From Oscillospiraceae bacterium (GTDB taxonomy: Bacteria; Bacillota; Clostridia; Oscillospirales; Oscillospiraceae): a stretch of DNA of 32,339 bases. Positions 16,578-25,120 of this stretch are shown here, one piece after another. The notes under the pieces were generated by a model that was not told the DNA's origin, made no database searches, and saw nothing but the letters and a program-made list of their open reading frames with translations. The DNA is taken from positions 1-32,339 of the forward strand of contig SVMK01000014.1 in assembly GCA_015067465.1 (NCBI GenBank), read 5' to 3'. How positions within the stretch are numbered: the stretch's first letter is position 1; each line of letters starts with the position of its first letter. The position numbers and the translations under genes were made by a program.

Positions 16578-17387
16578 ATGAAGAAAGTCAGACTTGACCA
16601 GCTCCTTGTCGATCTTGGCCTTGCGCAGTCGCGCGAGCGCGCGAAGACCACCATTATGGCCGGCAATGTTTTTGTGGACAATCAGCGCGTGGATAAACCC
16701 GGAACGGCTGTGGATCCCGCGAAAAAAATCGAAGTGCGCGGCGAAACGCTGCGCTACGTTTCCCGTGGAGGACTGAAGCTGGAAAAAGCGCTGCAGGTGT
16801 TTCCTGTGGATGCCGCAGGCAAAATTTGTATCGACTGCGGCGCCTCCACCGGCGGCTTCACCGATGTTTTGCTGCAAAACGGTGCGGCGAAGGTGTATGC
16901 CGTTGATGTCGGCTACGGTCAGCTGGCGTGGAAGCTGCGCACGGACGAGCGCGTTGTGAACATGGAGCGGACAAATCTGCGCTATATCACCGTCGAGCAG
17001 ATTCCCGAACCGCTGGATCTCGGCGTTTGCGATGTTGCGTTCATCTCCGTTCGTCTGATTCTGCCTGCGGTGCGCGAACTGCTGCGCGACGATGCGGATA
17101 TGATTTGCCTGATCAAGCCCCAGTTTGAAGCGGGACGCGAAAAGGTCGGCAAAAACGGCGTTGTGCGCGATCCGAAGGTGCATTTTGAGGTGCTGCAGAG
17201 CTTTATTGAATATTTTCCCACCTCCGGCTACACGCTGATGGGACTGGACTATTCGCCCATCCGCGGACCGGAGGGCAATATCGAATATCTTGCTTGGCTG
17301 AAAAAGGGCGAGCACACCGCGGCGGAGGTTGATCCCGAGGCCATCGTGAACGCTTCGCACGGCAGCTTCAGGGAGAGAGCCGAATGA
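16578..17387 (+). CDS. tlyA: TlyA family rRNA (cytidine-2'-O)-methyltransferase / YqxC
   Basis: A 269-residue protein: N-terminal S4 RNA-binding domain (about 1-62; VRLDQLLVDLGLAQSRERAK), then an FtsJ-like Rossmann methyltransferase with ICIDCGASTGGFTDVLLQ (SAM loop, about residues 84-101), AVDVGYGQL and LIKPQFEAGREKVGKNGVV. TlyA proteins 2'-O-methylate rRNA cytidines; YqxC in Bacillus lies at the same place in the cluster. The ATG at 16578 has GAGGA upstream. Its stop overlaps the nadK start (ATGA). Confidence 0.92.
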   Translation: MKKVRLDQLLVDLGLAQSRERAKTTIMAGNVFVDNQRVDKPGTAVDPAKKIEVRGETLRYVSRGGLKLEKALQVFPVDAAGKICIDCGASTGGFTDVLLQNGAAKVYAVDVGYGQLAWKLRTDERVVNMERTNLRYITVEQIPEPLDLGVCDVAFISVRLILPAVRELLRDDADMICLIKPQFEAGREKVGKNGVVRDPKVHFEVLQSFIEYFPTSGYTLMGLDYSPIRGPEGNIEYLAWLKKGEHTAAEVDPEAIVNASHGSFRERAE

Positions 17388-18238
17388 AAAAAGTTATCCT
17401 GTGTCCGAATCTGTATAAAGACAAAGAATTCCGCGTAACGCGCGAGGCGAAGCAGCTTCTGGAAGAAGCGGGCTTTGCGGTGAAAATCAGTCCCGAATAC
17501 ATGGACGAGATGCCCGATGCGCTGCCGGCGGATCTGCCCATTTGCGAGCTTGCCGACGTGATCGATGGGGCATCGCTCGTTGTGTCTCTCGGCGGCGACG
17601 GCACGATTATGCACACGGCGCGACGTATGATCGGCCACCAAATCCCCATCCTTGGCATCAATCTCGGAACGGTGGGCTTCCTTGCCGAACTGGAATACGC
17701 CGATCTGGACCGCATGGTGTCCGCCGCGCAGGGGAATTATCAGCTCAGTCCGCGCATGATGCTCGACGTGTCGCTCAGGCGCAGAGGAGAAATTGTTTAT
17801 TCCAACTTTGCGCTCAACGATGTGGCGATGCACGGTGTCGGTCAGATTATCCGCATGACTGCCTGCGGCGACGGCAGAAAGATTCTTGAGTATTCCGGCG
17901 ACGGCATCGTTGTGGCATCGCCCACCGGCTCCACGGCCTATTCGCTTTCCGCGGGCGGACCGTTGGTTGAGCCCACGGCGGAAAACATTATTCTGACGCC
18001 CATCTGTGCGCATGCGCTGATTGCGCGCAGCTTTGTTCTGGCACCGGACAGAGTGGTGACGGTGAAGGTGTCCGATCTGCGCAGCAAGGCGTTCATTTCG
18101 GTGGACGGCGGCAGCTTTGAAGTGGAGGATGAAGATGTGCTTATCGTCCGCAAGGCGGACCACCGCACGTTCATCGCAAACGTTGGCACAAAAGCATTTT
18201 ATGATATCGTATTTGAAAAGCTGGGGGATGCAAAATGA
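17384..18238 (+). CDS. nadK: NAD kinase
   Basis: A 284-residue enzyme that makes NADP+ from NAD+ with ATP or polyphosphate. LGGDGTIMHTAR holds the GGDGT phosphate motif; NLGTVGFLAELE, FALNDVAMHG and ASPTGSTAYSLSAGGPLV are the remaining NadK signatures. It overlaps tlyA upstream and argR downstream by 4 bp (ATGA both times), so it is strictly coupled within the operon. Confidence 0.96.
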   Translation: MKKVILCPNLYKDKEFRVTREAKQLLEEAGFAVKISPEYMDEMPDALPADLPICELADVIDGASLVVSLGGDGTIMHTARRMIGHQIPILGINLGTVGFLAELEYADLDRMVSAAQGNYQLSPRMMLDVSLRRRGEIVYSNFALNDVAMHGVGQIIRMTACGDGRKILEYSGDGIVVASPTGSTAYSLSAGGPLVEPTAENIILTPICAHALIARSFVLAPDRVVTVKVSDLRSKAFISVDGGSFEVEDEDVLIVRKADHRTFIANVGTKAFYDIVFEKLGDAK

Positions 18239-18684
18239 AATCTGCACGACAGGAAAAAATTCTTGAAATCATCGAACGCGAGAACATCGAAACCCAGAAT
18301 CAGCTCATGGACGCTCTGGCGCGCGCCGGCGTGAAGAGCACGCAGGCCACCCTGAGCCGCGACATCCGCGACCTGCACCTGATCAAGGAACTGACGCCCG
18401 AGGGAAGCTATCGCTATGCCGCCGGCGGAAAGGACAGCCTTTTCGACCATGACACGCGCCTGAAAAAGATTTTCCGCGAAAGCGTTGTGGACTATGCCGT
18501 GGCGCAGAATCTGATCGTCATCAAAACCCTGCCGGGACTTGCAAATGCGGCCTGCTCCACGCTCGACAGCATGCACATTCCGCATCTGGTCGGCTCCATC
18601 GCGGGGGACGACACTGCGTTCGTCGCCATGAAGGACAATGCCGCCGCAGAGCATTTTTGCAGCGAAATCGAGAAACTCTTGTAA
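18235..18684 (+). CDS. argR: Arginine repressor ArgR/AhrC
   Basis: A 149-residue protein: N-terminal winged helix (about 1-70) with STQATLSRDIRDLHLIK, the recognition helix signature, and C-terminal hexamerisation/arginine-binding domain with LVGSIAGDDTAFVA, the GTIAGDDT arginine motif. It represses arginine biosynthesis and activates catabolism with L-arginine as corepressor. The position between nadK and recN is the Firmicutes-conserved one. Confidence 0.96.
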   Translation: MKSARQEKILEIIERENIETQNQLMDALARAGVKSTQATLSRDIRDLHLIKELTPEGSYRYAAGGKDSLFDHDTRLKKIFRESVVDYAVAQNLIVIKTLPGLANAACSTLDSMHIPHLVGSIAGDDTAFVAMKDNAAAEHFCSEIEKLL

Positions 18685-18702
18685 TCGACGGGAAGTGTTG
18701 GA

Positions 18703-20379
18703 ATGATTACGCAACTGCATATTCAGAATATTGCGGTTATCCAGAAAGCGGAGATCGAGTTCGGCCCGGGATTCAATATCCTCACGGGCGAAACCGGCGC
18801 CGGCAAGAGCATCGTCATTGACGCAATCGACGCCGTTCTGGGCGGTCGCTCCAGCCGCGAGATTGTGCGAAGCGGAGCGGACAAGGCGATTGTGAGCGCA
18901 ACGTTTACGGATGTGGATGTGCGCCAATGGCTGGAGGAAAACGAGATTGAGGCCGATGACGAGCTGATTTTGCAGCGCCGCATCGGTGCCGACGGAAAAA
19001 GCACCTGCCGTGTCTGCGGTATGCCGGTCACGGTGCAGCAGCTGCGCTCGCTCGGCAGTCTGCTTTTGGATATCCACGGTCAGAACGACGGCAGACAACT
19101 GCTCGACGAGGCAAAGCACAGGGAATATCTCGACCGCTTTATGGACCGTCCGGAACTTGCCGCGGCGTTTTCGGCAGCGTATGACAAATACCGCAGCATT
19201 CGCCGCGAGATGGACCGCCTTTCGATGGATGAATACGAAAAAGAGCGCCTGACCGCGCGCCTGACCGCCGAGATTGAGGAACTGGAGGCGGCGAAGCTGC
19301 GCCCGGGCGAGGAAGCGGAGCTGGAAAGCCGCTGCGCCATGATGAAAAACGCCGGAAAGCTGACCGAGGCGCTGGAGGGCGCTTACGGCGCGCTGTATGA
19401 TGCCGACGAAAACGCCATTGGCCTTGTTGCCGACGCCGAGCACTACACGGCGCTTGCCGCCGCCGTTGCACCGGAATTGGCCGACGCGGCAAAAAGCATT
19501 GCAGAAGCGCGTTTTCTGCTTGTGGATGCCGCCGAGCGCATCAATGATTTGCGCGCAGGGATGGACTTTTCCGAGGAAGAGTATGACCGCATGGAAACCC
19601 GCCTTTCGCTTTTACGGCGGCTGCAGCGGAAATATGCTGCCGACGAAGCGGGGCTTTTGGAATGCCTCGACGAGCGCAGACGTCAGCTGTCCGAGATCGC
19701 ATCGTCGGGCGATTTGCTGATGCAGCTGGAAAAGGATCTGAAAAAAGCCGAACGTGATGTGCTCGCCGCCGGCGCTGCTTTAAGCGAAGGACGCCGCGCC
19801 GCTGCGCAGCAGCTTGCCGTGCGCGTGGTGGATGAGCTGAAATATCTCAACATGCCGTCTGTGAAATTTGTTGCGGAGCTTGCACCGATTGCGGAAAAGC
19901 CGGGCTTCAACGCCTACGGCTGCGATGAAGTGCGCTTTCTGATGAGCGCAAACGCCGGCGAGGCGCCGGGACGGATTTCCCGCATTGCCTCCGGCGGCGA
20001 ACTCAGCCGCATTATGCTGGCGATGAAAAGCGTTTTTGCCGAGCACGATGCGGTTGGCAGCATGGTGTTTGACGAGATCGACACCGGCGTTTCCGGTATC
20101 GCTGCGCAGCGCGTGGGGGAGAAGATGGCGGCGCTTTCACGCCACCGTCAGCTCATCTGCATCACCCATCTGCCGCAGATTGCGGCAATGGCGGACACGC
20201 ATTTTCGCATCAGCAAAGCCGAGAGCGACGGGCGAACCTACACCTGCGTTGCGCCGCTCGACGGCAGCGGCCGCGTGGAAGAACTGGCGCGTTTGCTCGG
20301 CGGCGACAGTGTGACGGAAACCACACGCCTTGCGGCGCGGGAGCAGTTGGCTGCCGCCGAAAAATTCAAGCAGGGCTGA
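18703..20379 (+). CDS. recN: DNA repair protein RecN
   Basis: A 558-residue SMC-like ATPase with GETGAGKS (29-36, Walker A), a long coiled-coil centre (about 150-370), RISRIASGGELSRIMLAMKS (ABC signature) and SMVFDEIDTGVSG (Walker B). It acts early in double-strand-break repair, holding DNA ends. The ribosome site is weak, so expression likely depends on coupling to argR, 18 bp upstream. No SOS (LexA) box was noticed before it. Confidence 0.95.
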   Translation: MITQLHIQNIAVIQKAEIEFGPGFNILTGETGAGKSIVIDAIDAVLGGRSSREIVRSGADKAIVSATFTDVDVRQWLEENEIEADDELILQRRIGADGKSTCRVCGMPVTVQQLRSLGSLLLDIHGQNDGRQLLDEAKHREYLDRFMDRPELAAAFSAAYDKYRSIRREMDRLSMDEYEKERLTARLTAEIEELEAAKLRPGEEAELESRCAMMKNAGKLTEALEGAYGALYDADENAIGLVADAEHYTALAAAVAPELADAAKSIAEARFLLVDAAERINDLRAGMDFSEEEYDRMETRLSLLRRLQRKYAADEAGLLECLDERRRQLSEIASSGDLLMQLEKDLKKAERDVLAAGAALSEGRRAAAQQLAVRVVDELKYLNMPSVKFVAELAPIAEKPGFNAYGCDEVRFLMSANAGEAPGRISRIASGGELSRIMLAMKSVFAEHDAVGSMVFDEIDTGVSGIAAQRVGEKMAALSRHRQLICITHLPQIAAMADTHFRISKAESDGRTYTCVAPLDGSGRVEELARLLGGDSVTETTRLAAREQLAAAEKFKQG

Positions 20380-20404
20380 GAGTGTATCGGAGGATTTTGA
20401 AATT

Positions 20405-21199
20405 ATGGAAATGGAAATACTGTATGATCGCAAGCAGCTCAAGCTCGACGCGAAAGATGCGATGCGCACGCACCGACCGAGCGTATATTTGGGAACGCTG
20501 GTGTTTGTTGTGATCACCTATGTGCTCGAACTGCTTTCGCTGAAGCTGGAGTATCCCGGTATGTCGCTTTATGAGATCGCTGCGGCAACTTACAGCGCGG
20601 ACGGAATGACCGCGCTTGGGTACGCGATGCGCAACCGCACGCTGCTGTCAAATCTGCTCAGCATTGCGATTGCGTTCATGAGCAGCGTTGTTGCCACGGG
20701 CTATGTGTCCTACTGCTTGAACATCAGCCGCCGGCTGAAAGCGGGCATCGGCGAGATGTTTGATGTGTTCGGCCTGTTTTTCAAGGTGCTCTGGCTGCAG
20801 ATTTTGATCGGCTTGTTCACCATGCTGTGGAGCTTGCTGCTGATTGTCCCCGGCATTATTGCGTCGTATCGCTATTCCATGGCGCTGTTCATCCTGCTTG
20901 ACGATCCCAACAAGTCCGCCATGCAGTGCATTGCCGAGAGCAAGCAAATGATGGATGGATACAAGGCAAAACTGTTTGTGATGGATCTGAGCTTTATCGG
21001 TTGGGCGCTGCTGAGCGTGATTCCGTTTGTGGTGCTCTACACCACGCCTTACATGCAGATTGCCAGAGCGAATTTTTACCGCTTTGTTTCCGGAAATTCC
21101 TCGGCCCCCGCGTCTGCCTTTTACTGGGAAAACCACAGCCGCGAGACCGATGGTACCGACAGCACCGACGACGGCGATCACGACAGCTTTTTGCCGTGA
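20405..21199 (+). CDS. DUF975 family integral membrane protein
   Basis: A 264-residue protein. The N-terminal amphipathic segment (YDRKQLKLDAKDAMRTHRPS) is the DUF975 opening, followed by about five or six hydrophobic helices, with a conserved middle block (LLLIVPGIIASYRYSMALFI and MMDGYKAKLFVMDLSFIGW) and a hydrophilic Asp/Ser/Thr-rich C-terminus. Function is unknown in the family. The ATG at 20405 is chosen from GGAGGA ten bases upstream. It takes the place where spoIVB follows recN in Bacillus. Confidence 0.82.
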   Translation: MEMEILYDRKQLKLDAKDAMRTHRPSVYLGTLVFVVITYVLELLSLKLEYPGMSLYEIAAATYSADGMTALGYAMRNRTLLSNLLSIAIAFMSSVVATGYVSYCLNISRRLKAGIGEMFDVFGLFFKVLWLQILIGLFTMLWSLLLIVPGIIASYRYSMALFILLDDPNKSAMQCIAESKQMMDGYKAKLFVMDLSFIGWALLSVIPFVVLYTTPYMQIARANFYRFVSGNSSAPASAFYWENHSRETDGTDSTDDGDHDSFLP

Positions 21200-21222
21200 T
21201 ATGGCAGCGGGCTGTTTTGCAT

Positions 21223-21262
21223 AAAGAAAGCGCGCACCCTATGAAGGGTGCGCGCTTTCTTT
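21223..21262. terminator. Bidirectional terminator, DUF975 / rodA
   Basis: A perfect 18-bp stem (21223-21240 with 21245-21262) with a 4-nt loop and flanking A and T runs. It separates convergent genes. Confidence 0.88.
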
Positions 21263-21293
21263 GCATATGTGCGTCTGTGCCGAAACCGACAGA

Positions 21294-22439
21294 TTATCCG
21301 TAGCGGTGGAAGCGCTCCGGCTTTGGTCGGAATTTGATACCGGAAACAAGCCCCATGGCGGCGAACAGCGAGAAGATGGAAGAGCCGCCGTAGCTGAAAA
21401 ACGGCAGCGTCAGGCCGATGACGGGGGTGAGGCCCATGCACATGCCGACGTTGATGAAAGTTTGGAACAAGATGGTGGAGGCAACACCGAAGCATACGAG
21501 CATGCTCATGGTGTTTTTCGAGTTCAGCCCAACCTGCACGCAGCGGAGAATGATCAGCAGCAGCAGTACGATGACCGCGCAGCAGCCGATCATGCCGAGC
21601 TCCTCGCCGATCACGGAGAAGATAAAGTCCGTTTGCTGTTCGGGAACGGCGCGGCTTTGCGTTTGGGGGCCGTTATAAAGCCCGGTTCCGGCGAGCTGAC
21701 CGGAAGCCAGCGCCAGCTTGCTCTGGCGCGACTGCCAGATGATGGTTTCGTAGTCGGGAATGTTTGTGGTGTAAGGCGCGAGGATGCGGTTTTTCTGGTA
21801 GTCGTGCAGAAGATGCTCCCACGCGAAGGGAATCATTGCCGCAACGCCCGCAATGCCGAGCACAAACCAGTAAAGCCGCAGTCCGGCGGCAAAGAGCATT
21901 ACGGCGAAGATGAAGAAGAATATGATTGCGCTGCCAAGGTCGCCGGAGATGACAACGATGAGCGCGAAGGGAATCACGAAATGCACCGCAAGCTGCACGA
22001 CCGAAAGAACATGGTTGAGGTTTTTGTATTCTTTCAGGTAACTCACGTGCTTTGCCATGAGGACAACGAAGATGATTTTAACGATTTCGCTCGGCTGAAT
22101 GCCGATGCCGAGGAAGCGCAGCCAGCTTTTGTTGCCGGTGCCGTCATCCATGCCGAAGGGAATGAGGATAAACAGCAGCAGCAGCGAAATGACGGCGAGA
22201 AACGGCCATTTGTCCGCAATCACGTCGATATCCAGAACGGTGAGAAGAACGAACAGGAAAATGCCGATGAGCATGGCGGCAACCTGCACGATCACGTAGC
22301 GGGCGCTGCCTTCGGCGGAAGTGGCCGTTGCGCTTGCAATCACAACCAGTCCGAATACCGAGCAGATAAAGCACAGCGTAAACAGCACCATGTCCGCGCG
22401 ATGCAGAAATTCTTTGATGTGCGGCATCAGCTTTTTCAT
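21294..22439 (-). CDS. rodA: SEDS family peptidoglycan glycosyltransferase (RodA/FtsW-like)
   Basis: A 381-residue polytopic protein of about ten TM helices. SEDS signatures: KSWLRFLGIGIQPSEIVKI (FtsW/RodA conserved loop), SGDLGSAIIFFFIF, DFIFSVIGEELGMIG and the C-terminal LTLPFFSYGGSSIFSLFAAMG. SEDS proteins polymerise glycan strands from lipid II with a partner class B PBP. RodA rather than FtsW is suggested by length and by the lack of dcw-cluster neighbours, but this is not certain. GGGAGGTG lies seven bases before the ATG. Confidence 0.9.
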   Translation of the reverse strand: MKKLMPHIKEFLHRADMVLFTLCFICSVFGLVVIASATATSAEGSARYVIVQVAAMLIGIFLFVLLTVLDIDVIADKWPFLAVISLLLLFILIPFGMDDGTGNKSWLRFLGIGIQPSEIVKIIFVVLMAKHVSYLKEYKNLNHVLSVVQLAVHFVIPFALIVVISGDLGSAIIFFFIFAVMLFAAGLRLYWFVLGIAGVAAMIPFAWEHLLHDYQKNRILAPYTTNIPDYETIIWQSRQSKLALASGQLAGTGLYNGPQTQSRAVPEQQTDFIFSVIGEELGMIGCCAVIVLLLLIILRCVQVGLNSKNTMSMLVCFGVASTILFQTFINVGMCMGLTPVIGLTLPFFSYGGSSIFSLFAAMGLVSGIKFRPKPERFHRYG

Positions 22440-22500
22440 AATTCGTCACCTCCCGTTGATTTTTTTCAGTATAATTCCGAATTGTATCACAATTATACAC

Positions 22501-22529
22501 TTTACGCAATGCGAAATTGGCGTTATAAT
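22501..22529 (+). promoter_or_regulatory. Promoter of tsaE-tsaB-upp
   Basis: TTTACG (22501-22506), 17 bp, perfect TATAAT (22524-22529), 45 bp before tsaE, in the divergent gap to rodA. Confidence 0.6.
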
Positions 22530-22574
22530 AATTTGGTTAAAAATTTTGATGAATTGCTTCGATTGGAGAAGGAC

Positions 22575-22994
22575 ATGACGATCTACACCAACAGCGAGGC
22601 GGAAACCGAAGCCGCCGGCGCCCGTTTTGCCGAAACGCTGCCCGCGGGCGCGGTTGTTGCGCTCTACGGCGACCTCGGCGCGGGAAAAACAGCCTTTGTC
22701 CGCGGTATGGCGCGCGGACTCGGGATTGATGCGCGTGTTTCCAGCCCGACCTTTACCATCGTCAACGAATACCTCGGCGAACGCGAACTTTACCATTTCG
22801 ACATGTACCGCCTCGGCTCTTCCGACGAGCTTTTTGATATCGGCTGGGAGGATTATCTCTCCCGCGGCGGCATTTGCGCTCTGGAGTGGAGCGAAAATGT
22901 TGCCGATGCGTTTGAAGGCAACGAGATCACCGTTTCCATCAGCAAAAGCTCGGACAGCGGAAGAATCATCGAAATCGGGGAGGGAAAGCTATGA
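22575..22994 (+). CDS. tsaE: tRNA t6A biosynthesis ATPase TsaE
   Basis: A 139-residue P-loop protein with [14 protein letters not shown] (Walker A, GDLGAGKT 32-39), [11 protein letters not shown] (switch-like motif) and [22 protein letters not shown], all diagnostic. With TsaB and TsaD it makes N6-threonylcarbamoyladenosine at position 37 of ANN-decoding tRNAs. GGAGAAGG precedes the ATG. The large upstream in-frame extension lies antisense to rodA and is not coding. It overlaps tsaB by 4 bp. Confidence 0.94.
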   Translation: MTIYTNSEAETEAAGARFAETLPAGAVVALYGDLGAGKTAFVRGMARGLGIDARVSSPTFTIVNEYLGERELYHFDMYRLGSSDELFDIGWEDYLSRGGICALEWSENVADAFEGNEITVSISKSSDSGRIIEIGEGKL

Positions 22995-23689
22995 TTATTC
23001 TCGGGTTTGAGTCCTCCGCAAAAGCTGCTTCCGCAGCGATTTGTTCCGACGGCGTGCTCGTTGCACAGACGATTCAGGCCAGCGGCCTGACCCACAGCAA
23101 AACGCTGCTGCCGCTTGCGGAAGATCTTCTGAAAAACTGTGGCATGACCTTTGCGGATGTGGATGCCCTTGCCGTTGCCCACGGTCCGGGCAGCTTTACG
23201 GGAATCCGCATCGGCGTTTCGATCGTGAAAGGTCTTTGCTGGGGCCTTGAAAAACCTGCGGTGGGCGTTTCCACGCTGGAGGCAATGGCGTGGAACGGCG
23301 AGTGTGCGCCGGAGGGCAGCATTGTGTGCTGCGCGATGGATGCACGCCGCGCGCAGGTTTATAACGCGCTTTTTTCTTTTGAAAACGGCAAACCGTGCCG
23401 TGTAACAAAGGACCGTGCCATCGGTCTGACGGAGCTTGCGGACGAATTGCGCGCGCTCAACCGACCCGTTTTTGTCCTTGGCGACGGGGCGGAGCTGTGC
23501 TATAATTATCTGCAGCAGAGCGGACTGAGCGCAATGCTGGCCCCGCAAAGCGTGCGCCTGCAGAGCGCGTGGGGCGTGTGCCGTGCCGCGGCGGAGCGTA
23601 CGCCGGTGTCCGGCGGCGAACTGCTGCCGGTGTATCTGCGGCTTTCACAGGCAGAGAGAGAACGACTGGAACGAATGAAAAAGGAGTAA
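22991..23689 (+). CDS. tsaB: tRNA t6A biosynthesis protein TsaB
   Basis: A 232-residue ASKHA-fold protein. [15 protein letters not shown] (N-terminal beta-hairpin), [15 protein letters not shown] and [20 protein letters not shown] (the TsaB hallmark) are present. It dimerises with TsaD. The usual next gene rimI and then tsaD are absent here; tsaD must be elsewhere. Confidence 0.94.
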   Translation: MIILGFESSAKAASAAICSDGVLVAQTIQASGLTHSKTLLPLAEDLLKNCGMTFADVDALAVAHGPGSFTGIRIGVSIVKGLCWGLEKPAVGVSTLEAMAWNGECAPEGSIVCCAMDARRAQVYNALFSFENGKPCRVTKDRAIGLTELADELRALNRPVFVLGDGAELCYNYLQQSGLSAMLAPQSVRLQSAWGVCRAAAERTPVSGGELLPVYLRLSQAERERLERMKKE

Positions 23690-23697
23690 ATATAGCT

Positions 23698-24327
23698 ATG
23701 AGCACTGTTCATGTGATGGATCATCCTCTGGTTGCGCACAAGCTCACCATTATGCGCGACAAGAACACAAGCGTTAAGGACTTTCGCGAGCTCGTCAGCG
23801 AGATCGGCATGCTGATCACTTATGAAGCCACCCGCGAGCTGCCGCTTACCACCAAGCGCATCGAAACGCCCATCTGCGAGGCGGAGATGCCCACGCTGGC
23901 CGGTAAGAAAATCGCTGTCGTTCCCATTCTCCGTGCGGGACTCGGCCTTGTGGAAGGCGTTTTGCGTATGGTGCCGTCCGCCCGCGTGGCGCATATCGGC
24001 ATGTATCGCGATGAAGAAACGCTTGAGCCGCACACCTATTTCTGCAAAACCCCGAAGGATATTGCCGAGCGCGAGGTTCTCATTGTTGACCCCATGCTGG
24101 CCACGGGCGGCAGCGCGGATGCCGCCATTGCCGAAATGAAAAAGTGCGGCTGCACCAACATCAAGCTGATGGTGCTGGTTGCTGTGCCCGAAGGCATTGC
24201 GCGCATTCAGAAAAACCATCCCGACGTGGACATCTATTGCGGCGCGGTGGACAGCCACCTCAACGAGCGCGGCTATATCGTTCCCGGTCTGGGTGATGCC
24301 GGCGACCGCATTTTCGGCACCAAATAA
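23698..24327 (+). CDS. upp: Uracil phosphoribosyltransferase
   Basis: A 209-residue enzyme of usual length that salvages uracil to UMP with [23 protein letters not shown] at the N-terminus, [14 protein letters not shown], and [14 protein letters not shown] (PRPP-binding loop) identify it; [16 protein letters not shown] is the conserved C-terminus. AAAAGGAG is 12 bases upstream of the ATG at 23698, eight bases after tsaB, so it belongs to the same operon. No PyrR-binding leader was seen. Confidence 0.96.
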   Translation: MSTVHVMDHPLVAHKLTIMRDKNTSVKDFRELVSEIGMLITYEATRELPLTTKRIETPICEAEMPTLAGKKIAVVPILRAGLGLVEGVLRMVPSARVAHIGMYRDEETLEPHTYFCKTPKDIAEREVLIVDPMLATGGSADAAIAEMKKCGCTNIKLMVLVAVPEGIARIQKNHPDVDIYCGAVDSHLNERGYIVPGLGDAGDRIFGTK

Positions 24328-24372
24328 TGCCGCGAATTATCGTCTCGATTTCAATTGCATAAAATTTGGCGT

Positions 24373-24417
24373 CCCTTCACAAACTGTCGAAAAGCAGAAA
24401 ATGTGAAGGGGCGTATT
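24373..24417 (+). terminator. Terminator-like hairpin after upp that covers the sleB ribosome site
   Basis: CCCTTCACA (24373-24381) pairs perfectly with TGTGAAGGG (24402-24410); GCGTA and seven T follow. The right arm contains GAAGGG, the only Shine-Dalgarno-like sequence before the sleB ATG at 24423. It can therefore terminate upp transcription and hide the sleB ribosome site. Confidence 0.6.
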
Positions 24418-24422
24418 TTTTT

Positions 24423-25088
24423 ATGACCGGGAAAAAGAAACTGTGCCTTGCGCTGGCCGTGCTGTTTGCGGTGAATATTCTGATCATCTGCCTTACACAG
24501 AATGTGAGCGCGGTGACCTATCAGCGCGGCAGCAGCGGTTCGGGCGTGACGCAGGTGCAGACAAAGCTGAAAAACCTCGGCTTTTACAAAGCCGAGATTG
24601 ACGGAATTTACGGCAGCCGAACGGAAAAAGCCGTCAAAGACTTTCAGCGCAGCTACGGTCTGACAGTGGACGGAAAAGCCGGGCCGAAAACGCTGAAAGC
24701 GCTCGGAATTTCGTCCGGCGGCGCATCCGGGAGCAATTCCGGCGATGTTGCGCTGCTGGCGCGGCTGATTTCGGCGGAAGCGCGCGGTGAGCCTTACAAC
24801 GGTCAGGTTGCGGTCGGCGCGGTGGTGCTCAACCGTATGAAGCATCCGTCGTTTCCGAACACCATGTCCGGCGTGATCTATCAGCCGGGGGCGTTTTCGT
24901 GTCTGGACGACGGGCAGTTCAATCAGCCTGTTGCGGACTCGTGCTATCAGGCGGCGCGCGATGCGCTCAACGGCTGGGACCCCAGCGGCGGTGCGATTTA
25001 TTACTTCAACCCCGCCACGGCGACAAACAAATGGATATGGTCGCGTCCGCTGCTGATTGTGATCGGGAAGCACCGCTTCTGCTCTTGA
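24423..25088 (+). CDS. sleB: Spore cortex-lytic enzyme SleB-like, PG-binding plus hydrolase_2
   Basis: A 221-residue exported protein: an N-terminal hydrophobic signal (about 7-30), a peptidoglycan-binding type 1 domain (about 35-98; GVTQVQTKLKNLGFYKAEID, GIYGSRTEKAVKDFQ), a Gly/Ser linker, and a SleB/CwlJ hydrolase_2 domain (LARLISAEARGEPYNGQVAV with catalytic Glu, VLNRMKHPSFP, YFNPATATNKWIWSR). Such lytic transglycosylases degrade the spore cortex during germination, so the host probably sporulates, though vegetative paralogues exist. The start overlaps the hairpin described at 24373-24417. Confidence 0.88.
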   Translation: MTGKKKLCLALAVLFAVNILIICLTQNVSAVTYQRGSSGSGVTQVQTKLKNLGFYKAEIDGIYGSRTEKAVKDFQRSYGLTVDGKAGPKTLKALGISSGGASGSNSGDVALLARLISAEARGEPYNGQVAVGAVVLNRMKHPSFPNTMSGVIYQPGAFSCLDDGQFNQPVADSCYQAARDALNGWDPSGGAIYYFNPATATNKWIWSRPLLIVIGKHRFCS

Positions 25089-25113
25089 ACTTTACGCGCG
25101 CGTTTGATATGAT
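25085..25113 (+). promoter_or_regulatory. Promoter directly before rlmD (leaderless transcript possible)
   Basis: TTGAAC (25085-25090), 17 bp, TATGAT (25108-25113). The predicted transcription start, six to eight bases on, coincides with the ATG at 25121, which has no ribosome site. Confidence 0.4.
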
Positions 25114-25120
25114 AAACGGT

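Noticed and set aside
14829-17360. An 843-codon open frame on the minus strand
   Set aside because: It lies wholly antisense to dxs and tlyA, which have full family motifs. GC-rich third positions make long antisense frames common here, and its translation is Arg/His/Ala-rich without motifs.
21261-22574. Long in-frame N-terminal extension of tsaE
   Set aside because: It runs antisense to rodA; TsaE proteins are about 140-160 residues and a ribosome site marks the ATG at 22575.
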